Below are positions 41,219-49,511 of a stretch of 64,000 bases of DNA, piece by piece. The notes beneath the pieces were generated by a model that made no database searches, was not told the DNA's origin, and saw nothing but the letters and a program-made list of their open reading frames with translations. The stretch covers positions 1-64,000 of the forward strand of contig NZ_JBALOV010000026.1 of assembly GCF_036965045.1 (NCBI RefSeq), read 5' to 3'. Source of the stretch: Ferdinandcohnia sp036965045 (GTDB taxonomy: Bacteria > Bacillota > Bacilli > Bacillales > Bacillaceae_L). Every line of letters starts with the position of its first letter. Position 1 is the first letter of the stretch. The translations under genes were made by a program, and so were the position numbers.

Positions 41219-44200
41219 CTATTTTTTACAATATCCTGGCACCGGGTAAATCCCTGGTTGTTGACCTTCCTTTGTTTTTGGGCCGTTACCTGGTTTGTCA
41301 CATATTTCTACTTTTGTTGGGTCCCATCCATTAAGAACGTTTTGCACGGTCCAGTTAGCAGCTTCTTCATCAGTAAGTTGCCTTCTGTAATCATTGATTA
41401 CAGCACCAGGTCCGTAGTTTTTATATTCAAACAAACGGGCATCTTCAGGATTTAATCCGCTCATGGAAGTCCAGCCTTCTGTTTTAATATGGTCGCCGAG
41501 TTCACTATTCATAAATACAACACTTCCAATTGCATTTGGATTACCTCCAGCAGGCCAAGGTCTGCCTAAATAAACAGTCCCAAGAGGAGCGTCGCTTGTT
41601 AGCTTACTATCCTTAATTAAGATCCCATAAGGCTTAGTGATTAAGGTGCTCGCTGCAGTAATATATCCATTATTTGAGTTTGATCCTCGGTCAAGTGAGT
41701 GAATCACTGAATCTTCAAAAACAGCACTTGCGGCACCAAAGATGAAGTCGACGTCACCCTCAACATATACATGAGAATAGTACTGGCTACCAGAGTGAAC
41801 ATATAACGTATCCTGATTCCCTATAAACCTTATATTGTTAAAATATTGACGGTCACCGGCTGCATAGACGGCAACTGCTTGTTTTCCGCTGACATTAGTA
41901 GAGCTTTCATCAAATGAGTTTTCAAATGTAATATTCGCTACACTAACATCATTTGCGCGCAAGTACACACTTGCACTTCCGCTTGTACCAAGTGTACCCC
42001 CAACACCATTATCTTTTCCCGCATAGTTATCATACGTAATAATGGTTTTTTCTGGATCTTCACCAATCATTGTTATAAATGGCTTATTATTTGGAACAGT
42101 AACAACTTCTTTGTAAACTCCATTTTTAATAAAGACAGTGACAGGAGTTTCGTTGTTTGCCGGAACAGCATCAATTGCTGATTGCACGGTTTCATAGTCA
42201 CCAGTTCCATCTTTAGCAACAACTATTTTATTTTGGATTTGGTTTATTTGTTCATTCAAGCTTTCCACGATTTCAATATCACTTTCTACTAATGTTCGAC
42301 CATGACTATCTTTCGAGATTGAACCAACTACCTGTACATATACATTGTTTGTAAAATAACCCGTTGTTTCAGCGGTACTTAATAACTTTGTACCCCAGTG
42401 TCCGCCCCACGAATAGCCATTTCGTCGTTCTTCTTCAATTTCCATGATGTTGTATTTAATGACTCCATCACGCCCTGAGAAAATTCCTTTGTTTGTACCT
42501 AGTTCATAAAATCTGTACCATGCTGTAGAATTTGGATCTTCCACAAAATAAACATTATTCGGATCACCACTTACATAACGGGTATTTTCTAGTTTGACAG
42601 CATCTACCCATTCTAAAGCAGCTCGAACAGAATTTTTGATTTCCTCTGTTTGTGGACGAGACATTAGAAATCGTATGATTCCAATAGATTCCGATCCAGA
42701 AATAGAAGGATGTTCGTAGGCACGAGCTTCACGTGGTTCTAACGTGTAAGGATCGTGCTGAGCACACCAAGCCGTCAGCTTACCATCTACTTTTATTTGT
42801 GCTTTTAAGATGTAATCAATACCACTCTCAATGGATTGTTTGATTTGGTTAAGATACGAATCATCTATTAGATCTGAATCAAATGGATATCTTTTTTCTA
42901 TAGCATCATCCATCATTTCTAGCACATTAATCATCGCTTCATCGTTAAATGTCACATAGTCAGAATAGTTGCCACGTCTAGGATATACTTGAGCAAAGCC
43001 GCCTGAATCATACTGTAATTTAAACAAGAACTCAAAGCCTTTTTCAATGCTTTCTTTATACCTTTGGTCACCCGTTTCACGATATACCCCAGCTAAAAAC
43101 AGAATTTCCTTGATGGTTGCATCATTGTCGATCGTTCCTAATTCAACACCATTTGCAATCCATTCTGAGCGGGGTTCTGTTCCATTCCAAGGACGTTCGT
43201 AGATGTAGGACCAGTTTTTGGTCCAACCGCCATGATCCATTTGCCAGGTTATTAGATTGTCCGCTTTTCGAATGGCATCATTTAGATCACCTTTAAACAC
43301 AACCTTTTCAGGCTCCACAATATACTGACCGTTTTGGTCCAACTCATCTAAGCTATTCAAAATAAGAACGGTTTGTCCAAATTTATTTGTTCCTTTTGCA
43401 CCTTTATCAATTTTAAGATTTTTAAAATTGGGACTTAGCGTCGACCAATTACCTGTAGGGTAAACGACACGTATATCCGAATAATCAAAATCCTCGAATG
43501 TACTATTCAACGTAATCGTAATTAGGTTACTTGAAATAGCGTGAACATTTGCGATTTGAACGGTCTTGCTTTGCTCTTTAGAAGGGAGGGAATCGATTAA
43601 TGTCCGAGCTTCTCCCCATGTAAGGTCCTTATTATTAGTTGCTAATGTAGAGGATCCTAGTAGTTTTTCAATAATTTGGACAGCCTCTTTTTTCTTAAGT
43701 GTTTTTTCAGGATGAATCTTACCGTTTTTTACTAGATTATCCATATATCCGGCTTGCTTAGCAGCGGTTAAAACATATGAATACCACTTATTAAGAGAGA
43801 CTTCCCATACTTTTGACTCAGAACCTAAACCCTTAAATTGCTCTTCTTTTACAAGGCCTAGTCTACTATTAATTAAAGCCATGAAATCAAGTCTAGTAAT
43901 AGAATCGGAATCAGTAGGCTGATTGTCAACGATGATTCCCATTTCATTTAATTTTTTTATATACAGTCCGCTGACAAAATCGGTTATTTTTGAATCCTCA
44001 ATTTCGATTGGAACTTCATCAGATTCTGTATCTTTATTATGGATTCGCAAATGGTCAATATTCGCTCCACCACTATCCCCGACTCCTGTAGCAACAATAT
44101 TATTCTCTCCAGCAGTTAATGTAGCTTTAGTTGAAGTGTACATCCAATTCGCCCAACCACCTGTAGGGTTAAAGGCAAGCTTTGGCTCGACAATTTTTCC

Positions 44201-45139
44201 ATTCACTTTTATTTCTGAGGGGCGGTCATCAGTCGCTCCATGAGCAAAACGAAAATCTAACGTATACTCTCCATCTATAGGAACATCTATTTTCCATTCA
44301 ATAGCTCCACCTGGCGCATTCGGTACCATATCTACAAATCCTGTACCTGTAAATCCAGGATGTTTATTGTCGATGATTGCATTGGTTAACTTTCCGTCTT
44401 CTGCTTCGTAAATTTGATCTGTATTAGGTTCAGTCGGAGGTGTCGGTTCACCTGGTTCTTCTGGTTCAACCTCTGGTAAAGAACCTGAGATTTTAATATC
44501 ATCAACATAATGGCCAAGCGCTTTACTTCCAGGTGTGAATGTTTCAAAATACTTCACTTTTGTCGTTTGTTGATTTAAAGGAGCATTTTCCAATTTCAAC
44601 TCTCCGTCAATAAAAACATTTGCTGTTTGATTGTTCAAATCAACTTCAACCTTGATGTCATACCATACATTTTCTTCAAGTGTAACGATTGGATCAAAGT
44701 TGCTACCCGTACGATATGTAAGGCTATTGTCTTTAGTTTCAATAATAACGGGAGTTCCGTCTCCTTTTAACCTCATTACTTTAGTAGAGCTTGTATACTT
44801 CGGTTGCATAAATTTCATCTGAACCGTGACGACACCAACAAGGTCTTCAAAGGATTTGTTTAAATTAACATCTAAGGTTTCACTTGTATCATTTAAAAAC
44901 ACACTCTTGTTAGCAGCATCGGGAACGTCTGTAACTAGGATGGTTCCACCGCCTTCTGAAACATTAAATTCTGATGGATGCTCCCCTGTAATTTCATCAT
45001 TAAAATCTGCTTCAAAAAGAAAGGTCGATGCATCATTTTTACCGGCATGAACTTGAGAAATGGATGCAGTGGTAAAAAAACTTGTGAATGTTAGCATGAT
45101 CACCAATGTAAGAGAACCAAAACGCTTCAAAATACTCAT
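41219..45139 (-). CDS. Secreted multidomain pectate lyase / pectin methylesterase
   Basis: This 1306-residue protein should act on plant pectin outside the cell. In order: signal peptide (1-32); lectin-like beta-sandwich (40-220); Glu/Pro/Thr linker (about 223-240); CBM35 module (about 243-365, YEAEDG); a helical region like S-layer homology domains (about 385-500); PL10 pectate lyase (about 620-930, RPWNGTEPRSEW, GTIDNDAT); and CE8 pectin methylesterase (about 973-1300). In CE8 the catalytic Asps lie in NQDTLYVHSG and VDFIFG and the Arg in LGRPW. Joining both activities removes methyl groups and then cleaves. No other pectin gene is nearby. AAGGAG precedes the ATG. Confidence 0.92.
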   Translation of the reverse strand: MSILKRFGSLTLVIMLTFTSFFTTASISQVHAGKNDASTFLFEADFNDEITGEHPSEFNVSEGGGTILVTDVPDAANKSVFLNDTSETLDVNLNKSFEDLVGVVTVQMKFMQPKYTSSTKVMRLKGDGTPVIIETKDNSLTYRTGSNFDPIVTLEENVWYDIKVEVDLNNQTANVFIDGELKLENAPLNQQTTKVKYFETFTPGSKALGHYVDDIKISGSLPEVEPEEPGEPTPPTEPNTDQIYEAEDGKLTNAIIDNKHPGFTGTGFVDMVPNAPGGAIEWKIDVPIDGEYTLDFRFAHGATDDRPSEIKVNGKIVEPKLAFNPTGGWANWMYTSTKATLTAGENNIVATGVGDSGGANIDHLRIHNKDTESDEVPIEIEDSKITDFVSGLYIKKLNEMGIIVDNQPTDSDSITRLDFMALINSRLGLVKEEQFKGLGSESKVWEVSLNKWYSYVLTAAKQAGYMDNLVKNGKIHPEKTLKKKEAVQIIEKLLGSSTLATNNKDLTWGEARTLIDSLPSKEQSKTVQIANVHAISSNLITITLNSTFEDFDYSDIRVVYPTGNWSTLSPNFKNLKIDKGAKGTNKFGQTVLILNSLDELDQNGQYIVEPEKVVFKGDLNDAIRKADNLITWQMDHGGWTKNWSYIYERPWNGTEPRSEWIANGVELGTIDNDATIKEILFLAGVYRETGDQRYKESIEKGFEFLFKLQYDSGGFAQVYPRRGNYSDYVTFNDEAMINVLEMMDDAIEKRYPFDSDLIDDSYLNQIKQSIESGIDYILKAQIKVDGKLTAWCAQHDPYTLEPREARAYEHPSISGSESIGIIRFLMSRPQTEEIKNSVRAALEWVDAVKLENTRYVSGDPNNVYFVEDPNSTAWYRFYELGTNKGIFSGRDGVIKYNIMEIEEERRNGYSWGGHWGTKLLSTAETTGYFTNNVYVQVVGSISKDSHGRTLVESDIEIVESLNEQINQIQNKIVVAKDGTGDYETVQSAIDAVPANNETPVTVFIKNGVYKEVVTVPNNKPFITMIGEDPEKTIITYDNYAGKDNGVGGTLGTSGSASVYLRANDVSVANITFENSFDESSTNVSGKQAVAVYAAGDRQYFNNIRFIGNQDTLYVHSGSQYYSHVYVEGDVDFIFGAASAVFEDSVIHSLDRGSNSNNGYITAASTLITKPYGILIKDSKLTSDAPLGTVYLGRPWPAGGNPNAIGSVVFMNSELGDHIKTEGWTSMSGLNPEDARLFEYKNYGPGAVINDYRRQLTDEEAANWTVQNVLNGWDPTKVEICDKPGNGPKTKEGQQPGIYPVPGYCKK

Positions 45140-45431
45140 TCATTGAACTCCTTTCTATATTTAATTAAGCTACTGAAACGAGTAAAATCTGGACCTCCCT
45201 TCAAGGACTAAAGAACTATCTGAATGTTCAGTCTATGATGTCTACAAAACAGAGTGTACCATAGTAGGGATAATCATAAATGTATATAAATTGCTATTAA
45301 ATATGCCAATTTTGCCATTTTGGTAGAATCTAAGCAAATGATTATATGTGTTATGAGAAAAGCAATTATTAATAGAAACTTAATTCTTTATTCATAGTTT
45401 GTTCATATTTTATGGGTAGTATAAAGACATG
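45140..45431. other. Pectinase upstream region
   Basis: This 290-bp AT-rich region has no clear cre or palindromic operator. It does contain a possible plus-strand promoter TTTGTT/TATAAA (45398-45425). Confidence 0.35.
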
Positions 45432-45513
45432 GAAAAGATAAGCTTTTTCATACCCCCCTTTTAAATGATCATATCATTTACAGTGTCCGGCTTTTTAGCC
45501 GGATTTTTTTTTG
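45432..45513 (+). ncRNA. Candidate short RNA ending in an intrinsic terminator
   Basis: A promoter-like TTTGTT/TATAAA at 45398-45425 is followed by a small AAGCTT-containing stretch, the palindrome AAATGATCATATCATTT (45463-45479) and a terminator TCCGGCT/AGCCGGA plus T8 (45480-45513). No ORF is present. It could be a leader of speD or a free RNA. Confidence 0.35.
45480..45513 (+). terminator. Intrinsic terminator upstream of speD
   Basis: TCCGGCT, a TTTT loop, AGCCGGA and a T8 run. It reads on the plus strand although no plus-strand gene precedes it. Confidence 0.85.
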
Positions 45514-45602
45514 ACCATTATTAAAAAATATAAAATGAATAGAATCCCGCGATTCAACCAACATAAAAATATGGAAAAAATATAGAAAAAGGGGACAATT
45601 AA

Positions 45603-46421
45603 ATGAAACATATGGAGATGACTCCAAATCAGATAACACAATTACATGGTTTTAATAACTTAACGAAATCGCTAAGTTTTAACATGTACGATATCTGTTA
45701 TACAAGGTCTCAGGAAGAGCGGGATGCTTATATTGAATATATTGATGATGTATATAATGCCGATCGGTTAACCGAAATATTAACCAATGTTGCGGATATT
45801 ATTGGGGCAAATATTTTAAATGTCGCGAAGCAAGATTATGTTCCGCAAGGGGCAAGTGTTACCATTTTAGTGTCAGAGGGGCCGGTTGATGAGTCCCCCG
45901 ATGAAGCGTTTGAAGAGTCCCCTGGACCGATTCCAGGGTCAGTAGTTGCACAAATGGATAAAAGTCATATCACCGTTCATACCTATCCAGAATCCCACCC
46001 GGATGATGGGATTAGCACATTTCGGGCAGATATTGATGTGTCAACATGCGGGGAAATATCTCCTCTAAAAGCGTTGAATTACTTGATCCAATCGTTCGAG
46101 ACCGATGTGATGACCATTGATTATCGTGTACGTGGATTCACAAGAGATGTAACGGGGCATAAACTGTTTATTGACCATGAGATTAATTCGATTCAAAATT
46201 ATATTCCTGAAGAGATTCAAGAAATGTATCACATGATTGATGTGAATGTATATCAGGAAAATATTTTTCACACGAAATGCAAACTGAAGGAATTCGACCT
46301 AGAGCATTACTTGTTTTTTAGCAATACAAAAGAAAAACTTACATCCGAAGAGGAAATGATTATTGCAGAAAAATTGATTACCGAAATGGATGAAATTTTC
46401 TACGGAAAAAATATTATTTAA
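45603..46421 (+). CDS. speD: S-adenosylmethionine decarboxylase proenzyme (class 1A)
   Basis: This 272-residue proenzyme resembles the long E. coli-type SpeD rather than the short 126-residue Bacillus form. It supplies decarboxylated SAM for spermidine. Self-cleavage should occur before Ser in KSHITVHTYPE to give the pyruvoyl group, and the conserved Cys is in DVSTCGEISPLKAL. AAGGGGAC precedes the ATG. A terminator 90 bases upstream separates it from any earlier transcript. No speE follows. Confidence 0.92.
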   Translation: MKHMEMTPNQITQLHGFNNLTKSLSFNMYDICYTRSQEERDAYIEYIDDVYNADRLTEILTNVADIIGANILNVAKQDYVPQGASVTILVSEGPVDESPDEAFEESPGPIPGSVVAQMDKSHITVHTYPESHPDDGISTFRADIDVSTCGEISPLKALNYLIQSFETDVMTIDYRVRGFTRDVTGHKLFIDHEINSIQNYIPEEIQEMYHMIDVNVYQENIFHTKCKLKEFDLEHYLFFSNTKEKLTSEEEMIIAEKLITEMDEIFYGKNII

Positions 46422-46428
46422 AAAAATA

Positions 46429-46457
46429 TTGACAATTTCATAAACCCTATGTAAAAT
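46429..46457 (+). promoter_or_regulatory. Sigma-A promoter of the Mn riboswitch unit
   Basis: TTGACA (46429-46434), 17 bases, TAAAAT (46452-46457). It partly overlaps the speD stop region. Confidence 0.8.
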
Positions 46458-46485
46458 TGTTAGTATAATAAAAATTACAAATATT

Positions 46486-46652
46486 GTTCTCCTAAAGGGG
46501 AGTAGCTTTTACAGCAAAGTCGTCATTTCAGAGTGTGAACCACTCTCGGCTTTGTTGGCAACTTACACGTTGTTAGCAAGACCTTTACCAAGATTACGGT
46601 AGAGGTCTTTATTTATGGCCTTTACCACCACGGTAAAGGTCATTTTGTTTTA
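46486..46652 (+). promoter_or_regulatory. yybP-ykoY manganese riboswitch with terminator
   Basis: AAAGGGGAGTAGC (46495-46507) and the later GTTGGCAAC/GTTAGCAAGACCTTTACC strand match the yybP-ykoY aptamer. P1 is made by AGACCTTTACC/GGTAGAGGTCT (46590-46610), and a competing terminator uses CCTTTACC/GGTAAAGG and TCATTTTGTTTT (46617-46652). Manganese binding should prevent termination and turn on export. Confidence 0.93.
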
Positions 46653-46676
46653 TGGGAAGAATGAGAGGTGAAAGGT

Positions 46677-46814
46677 ATGCTTAAGAGAAAGGTAGAAACA
46701 GTCTCAATTGAGGATCTAATCAAAAAGAATAGAGAAGAGATTTTACAAGATAAAGAAGAACTTGAAAAGATTGAAAAGCGTCTAGATGAAAAGCGTTTAG
46801 CCGCATTGAAATAG
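46677..46814 (+). CDS. FbpB-like small basic protein, 45 residues
   Basis: This short lysine/glutamate-rich helix (EDLIKKNREEILQDKEELEKI) matches the FbpB family of small basic proteins that act with regulatory RNAs in the Bacillus iron-sparing response. GAGGTGAAAGGT precedes the ATG, a good ribosome site. It is the first gene after a manganese riboswitch, not next to a Fur box, which is unusual. The TerC-type gene follows 71 bases later, so they likely share a transcript. Confidence 0.8.
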   Translation: MLKRKVETVSIEDLIKKNREEILQDKEELEKIEKRLDEKRLAALK

Positions 46815-46885
46815 TTTATTCTAGTGAAAGGCATCATTGTTTTTCCTAATTTTATAGAATAAAAGAAATAGAAGGGAGCTCTTTG

Positions 46886-47593
46886 ATGGAAATTTTAAGC
46901 GTAGAGTTTTTAACCGCACTTTTAGTTATTATTGGAATTGATTTGGTATTAGCAGGAGATAATGCCATTGTTATTGGTTTAGCTGCACGAAATTTACCAA
47001 AAGAACAACAGAAAAAGGCAATTATTTGGGGAACTGTAGGGGCAATCGCGATTAGGATTGCAGCAACCTTAGCAGTTGTATGGCTTCTTGAAATCCCAGG
47101 TTTACGTCTTGTCGGAGGAATCCTTCTCGTATGGATTGCCTATAATCTGTTAACAGACGATAAAGGCCATGAAATTAAAGCAGTTGGAAGCTTCTGGGCA
47201 GCCATTCGAACCATTATTATTGCAGATGCACTAATGGGTCTTGATAATGTTTTAGCGGTTGCTGGAGCTGCGCAAGGCAACTTCTTACTAGTTGTATTAG
47301 GACTTATTATTTCAGTTCCTATTATGATTTGGGGTAGTACATTATTTATTAAGTTAATTGATCGTTTCCCAATTATCATTACACTTGGTGCAGCGATTTT
47401 AGCATGGACTGCTTCAAAGATGATTGTTGCAGAACCATTCTTAGGCTCAGTATTTAGTAATGGCTTTGTGAAGTATGGCTTTGAGATCCTTGTGGTGGCT
47501 GCGGTTGTCGCAATTGGTTATATGAAACAGAAAAAAGCTGCAAGTGCTGCAGAAGAGCAACAGGAACAACAAGTACTAAGTAAAGCTGAATAA
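46886..47593 (+). CDS. TerC family manganese exporter (YkoY/MeeY-like)
   Basis: This 235-residue protein has seven to eight membrane segments and the TerC signatures DLVLAGDNA (about residue 17) and ADALMGLDNVLAVAGAA (about 113), whose acidic residues bind the metal. TerC-type MeeF and MeeY export manganese and load extracellular enzymes in B. subtilis. Its position behind a yybP-ykoY riboswitch supports this. The ATG at 46886 follows AAGGGAG by seven bases; the TTG at 46883 is less likely. The Ala/Glu/Gln-rich tail is cytosolic. Confidence 0.93.
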   Translation: MEILSVEFLTALLVIIGIDLVLAGDNAIVIGLAARNLPKEQQKKAIIWGTVGAIAIRIAATLAVVWLLEIPGLRLVGGILLVWIAYNLLTDDKGHEIKAVGSFWAAIRTIIIADALMGLDNVLAVAGAAQGNFLLVVLGLIISVPIMIWGSTLFIKLIDRFPIIITLGAAILAWTASKMIVAEPFLGSVFSNGFVKYGFEILVVAAVVAIGYMKQKKAASAAEEQQEQQVLSKAE

Positions 47594-47601
47594 TTTTGCT
47601 G

Positions 47602-47630
47602 GCGGACTCATATAAGGGTCCGCTTTTATA
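47602..47630 (+). terminator. Intrinsic terminator after the TerC gene
   Basis: GCGGAC(T) and GGTCCGC form a stem followed by TTTTATATT. Confidence 0.75.
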
Positions 47631-47668
47631 TTGTATAAAGATTATTCAAAAAATGTGCATGATTTCAA

Positions 47669-47697
47669 TTGACTTCTGGTTTAATCTGGAATAAACT
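47669..47697 (+). promoter_or_regulatory. Promoter of the TetR gene
   Basis: TTGACT (47669-47674), 17 bases, TAAACT (47692-47697), just before the operator. Confidence 0.65.
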
Positions 47698-47699
47698 AA

Positions 47700-47720
47700 T
47701 TATTGAACAGTGGTTAATAA
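47700..47720. promoter_or_regulatory. TetR operator 1
   Basis: A 21-bp inverted repeat with TTATTGAAC and GGTTAATAA arms around CA/GT lies at the TetR transcription start. A close copy lies before the downstream reductase. Confidence 0.7.
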
Positions 47721-47736
47721 AGGAGTTATAAAAGTA

Positions 47737-48318
47737 ATGTCACCAAGAAAACAGGTTCAAGAAGAATTATCACGTGAAAAAATAATGGATGTTGCCCATG
47801 AACTTTTTGTACAGAAAGGGTATCAACATGTTTCCATGCGCCAGATTGCAAAGGAATTAAACTATAGCCATGGCGCCATCTATTATCATTTTAAAAACAA
47901 GGCTGATTTATTTTATGCAATGGTTGTTCAGGATTTTGAAATGTTAAACGGTGTGTTACATGAAATTATCAATCAGGACCTCTCACAAGATGAGAAACTA
48001 AAAAAAATTTTATTGGGGTATATTGAATTTGGGTTAACCCATAAAAGCCATTATGAGCTAATGTTTTTAATCAATGATGAAGAAATTAAGAGCTGTGTAC
48101 AGCAAGAGCCACTTGAAAGCTATGGGATGTTTGCACATGCAATATCGAGTTTAAGCAACCAACGAGCGAGTATTCAGGATATCTGGACACTTTTCTTATC
48201 GATCCATGGTTTTGTTACACATTATTGCAGAAGCAATCAAACCTATGACGATGTAAAAAATTTGGCTCAATCACATGTTGAATATATTTTAAAGCCAATC
48301 TTAGATGGGGAAGTGTAA
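47737..48318 (+). CDS. TetR/AcrR family transcriptional regulator
   Basis: This 193-residue regulator has an HTH at residues 28-52 (VSMRQIAKELNYSHGAIYYHF) and a helical ligand domain. The ATG at 47737 follows AAAGGAG at a rather long distance; a GTG at 47710 overlaps the operator. Near-identical 21-bp inverted repeats lie before this gene and before the reductase 82 bases downstream, so it probably represses both. Ligand unknown. Confidence 0.85.
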   Translation: MSPRKQVQEELSREKIMDVAHELFVQKGYQHVSMRQIAKELNYSHGAIYYHFKNKADLFYAMVVQDFEMLNGVLHEIINQDLSQDEKLKKILLGYIEFGLTHKSHYELMFLINDEEIKSCVQQEPLESYGMFAHAISSLSNQRASIQDIWTLFLSIHGFVTHYCRSNQTYDDVKNLAQSHVEYILKPILDGEV

Positions 48319-48355
48319 GACGCTTTCCCTAAGTGATGGCATTATTTTTTGTATA

Positions 48356-48376
48356 TTATTGACCGTTGGTTAATAA
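48356..48376. promoter_or_regulatory. TetR operator 2
   Basis: TTATTGACC and GGTTAATAA arms around GTT, matching operator 1 at 19 of 21 bases. It lies 23 bases before the reductase start. Confidence 0.72.
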
Positions 48377-48399
48377 AATTTTAATGGGGAGATGATACG

Positions 48400-49335
48400 A
48401 TGAAAAAGGCTTTAGTATTAGGTGCATCAGGTGGAATGGGGTATGCAATAGTTGAAGAGTTAGTAGAAAGAGGGATGGAAGTCGTTGCGTTTGCAAGAAA
48501 CAAAGAAAAATTAGTAAAGCTTTTTAACAACAAGGAAACCGTTAAAATTGTCGCGGGAGATGTATTTAATAAAACCGATTTATTAAATGCGGCTAGAGGA
48601 ATTGACGTTATCTTTCATGCGGTCAATATCCCTTATTATGAATGGTATGAAAAACAGCCAACTTTAATGAGAAATGTCGTGCAAGCGGCAGAATCCGCAA
48701 ACTGTAAGCTTGCAATTGTTGACAATATTTACGCCTATGGGCGGGGAAATGGAGGTAAAGTGAATGAAGTGTATCCAAAAAATCCACATACGAAGAAGGG
48801 AAAAGTTCGGGTTGAGCTTGGAAATATAGCCAACCAGGCAAATATCCCTGTTCTAATTGCACATTTTCCTGACTTTTATGGACCGAACGCAGCTAATGCG
48901 ATGCTGACCTATACATTTGAGAAGGTGGTACAAAACAAAAAGGCCATGTTCGTAGGAAATCAGCAAAATGCCAGGGAATATATTTACACCCCAGATGGGG
49001 CAAAAGCGATTGTCGAGCTTGCGATTCATGAAAAGGCATATGGACAAAGCTGGAATATTCCGGCAGCGGGAGTGATTTCGGGAGAGAAAATCATAAATAT
49101 TGCGCGTAATCATCTCAATTATCAAAAGTCTGTTTCAACTGTAACAAAAGGTATGATTCGTTTGTTAGGTATGTTTGATAAACAAATGAGAGAGGTTGTG
49201 GAAATGCTGTATTTAACAGAAGATCCGGTGGTATTGGATGGATCAAAATATGAGCAGGAAATCGGTCCTTTACCTGCAACACCTTATGAAGAAGGAATTA
49301 AAAGAACTTTGGATTATATGGTGGAAAATAGCTAA
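48400..49335 (+). CDS. NAD-dependent epimerase/dehydratase-type reductase
   Basis: This 311-residue extended SDR has the Rossmann motif LGASGGMG at residues 7-14, a VFHAVNIPYYEWY stretch and a YIYTPDGAKAI segment typical of epimerase/dehydratase proteins acting on NAD-bound substrates. The usual YxxxK is not obvious: after IYAYGRG there is no Lys three residues on, so catalysis may differ. GGGGAG precedes the ATG. Two TetR operators suggest substrate-induced expression. Confidence 0.82.
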   Translation: MKKALVLGASGGMGYAIVEELVERGMEVVAFARNKEKLVKLFNNKETVKIVAGDVFNKTDLLNAARGIDVIFHAVNIPYYEWYEKQPTLMRNVVQAAESANCKLAIVDNIYAYGRGNGGKVNEVYPKNPHTKKGKVRVELGNIANQANIPVLIAHFPDFYGPNAANAMLTYTFEKVVQNKKAMFVGNQQNAREYIYTPDGAKAIVELAIHEKAYGQSWNIPAAGVISGEKIINIARNHLNYQKSVSTVTKGMIRLLGMFDKQMREVVEMLYLTEDPVVLDGSKYEQEIGPLPATPYEEGIKRTLDYMVENS

Positions 49336-49340
49336 AAAAC

Positions 49341-49391
49341 ATTGAAAAAGACAGAACGACATGGTAAGATGTCATTGTTCTGTCTTTTTTT
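49341..49391 (+). terminator. Intrinsic terminator after the reductase
   Basis: AAAAGACAGAAC pairs with GTTCTGTCTTTT and T7 follows. Confidence 0.88.
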
Positions 49392-49511
49392 GGACTTTAT
49401 AAATAAACACGTTTAATATACTCTATTATAATTATATAACAAACTTTTTTGATTGTCAACTTTTCATTTTAGGGTGCAGACAGAAGTTCACTTTTACGAG
49501 GAGTGGTGTTC

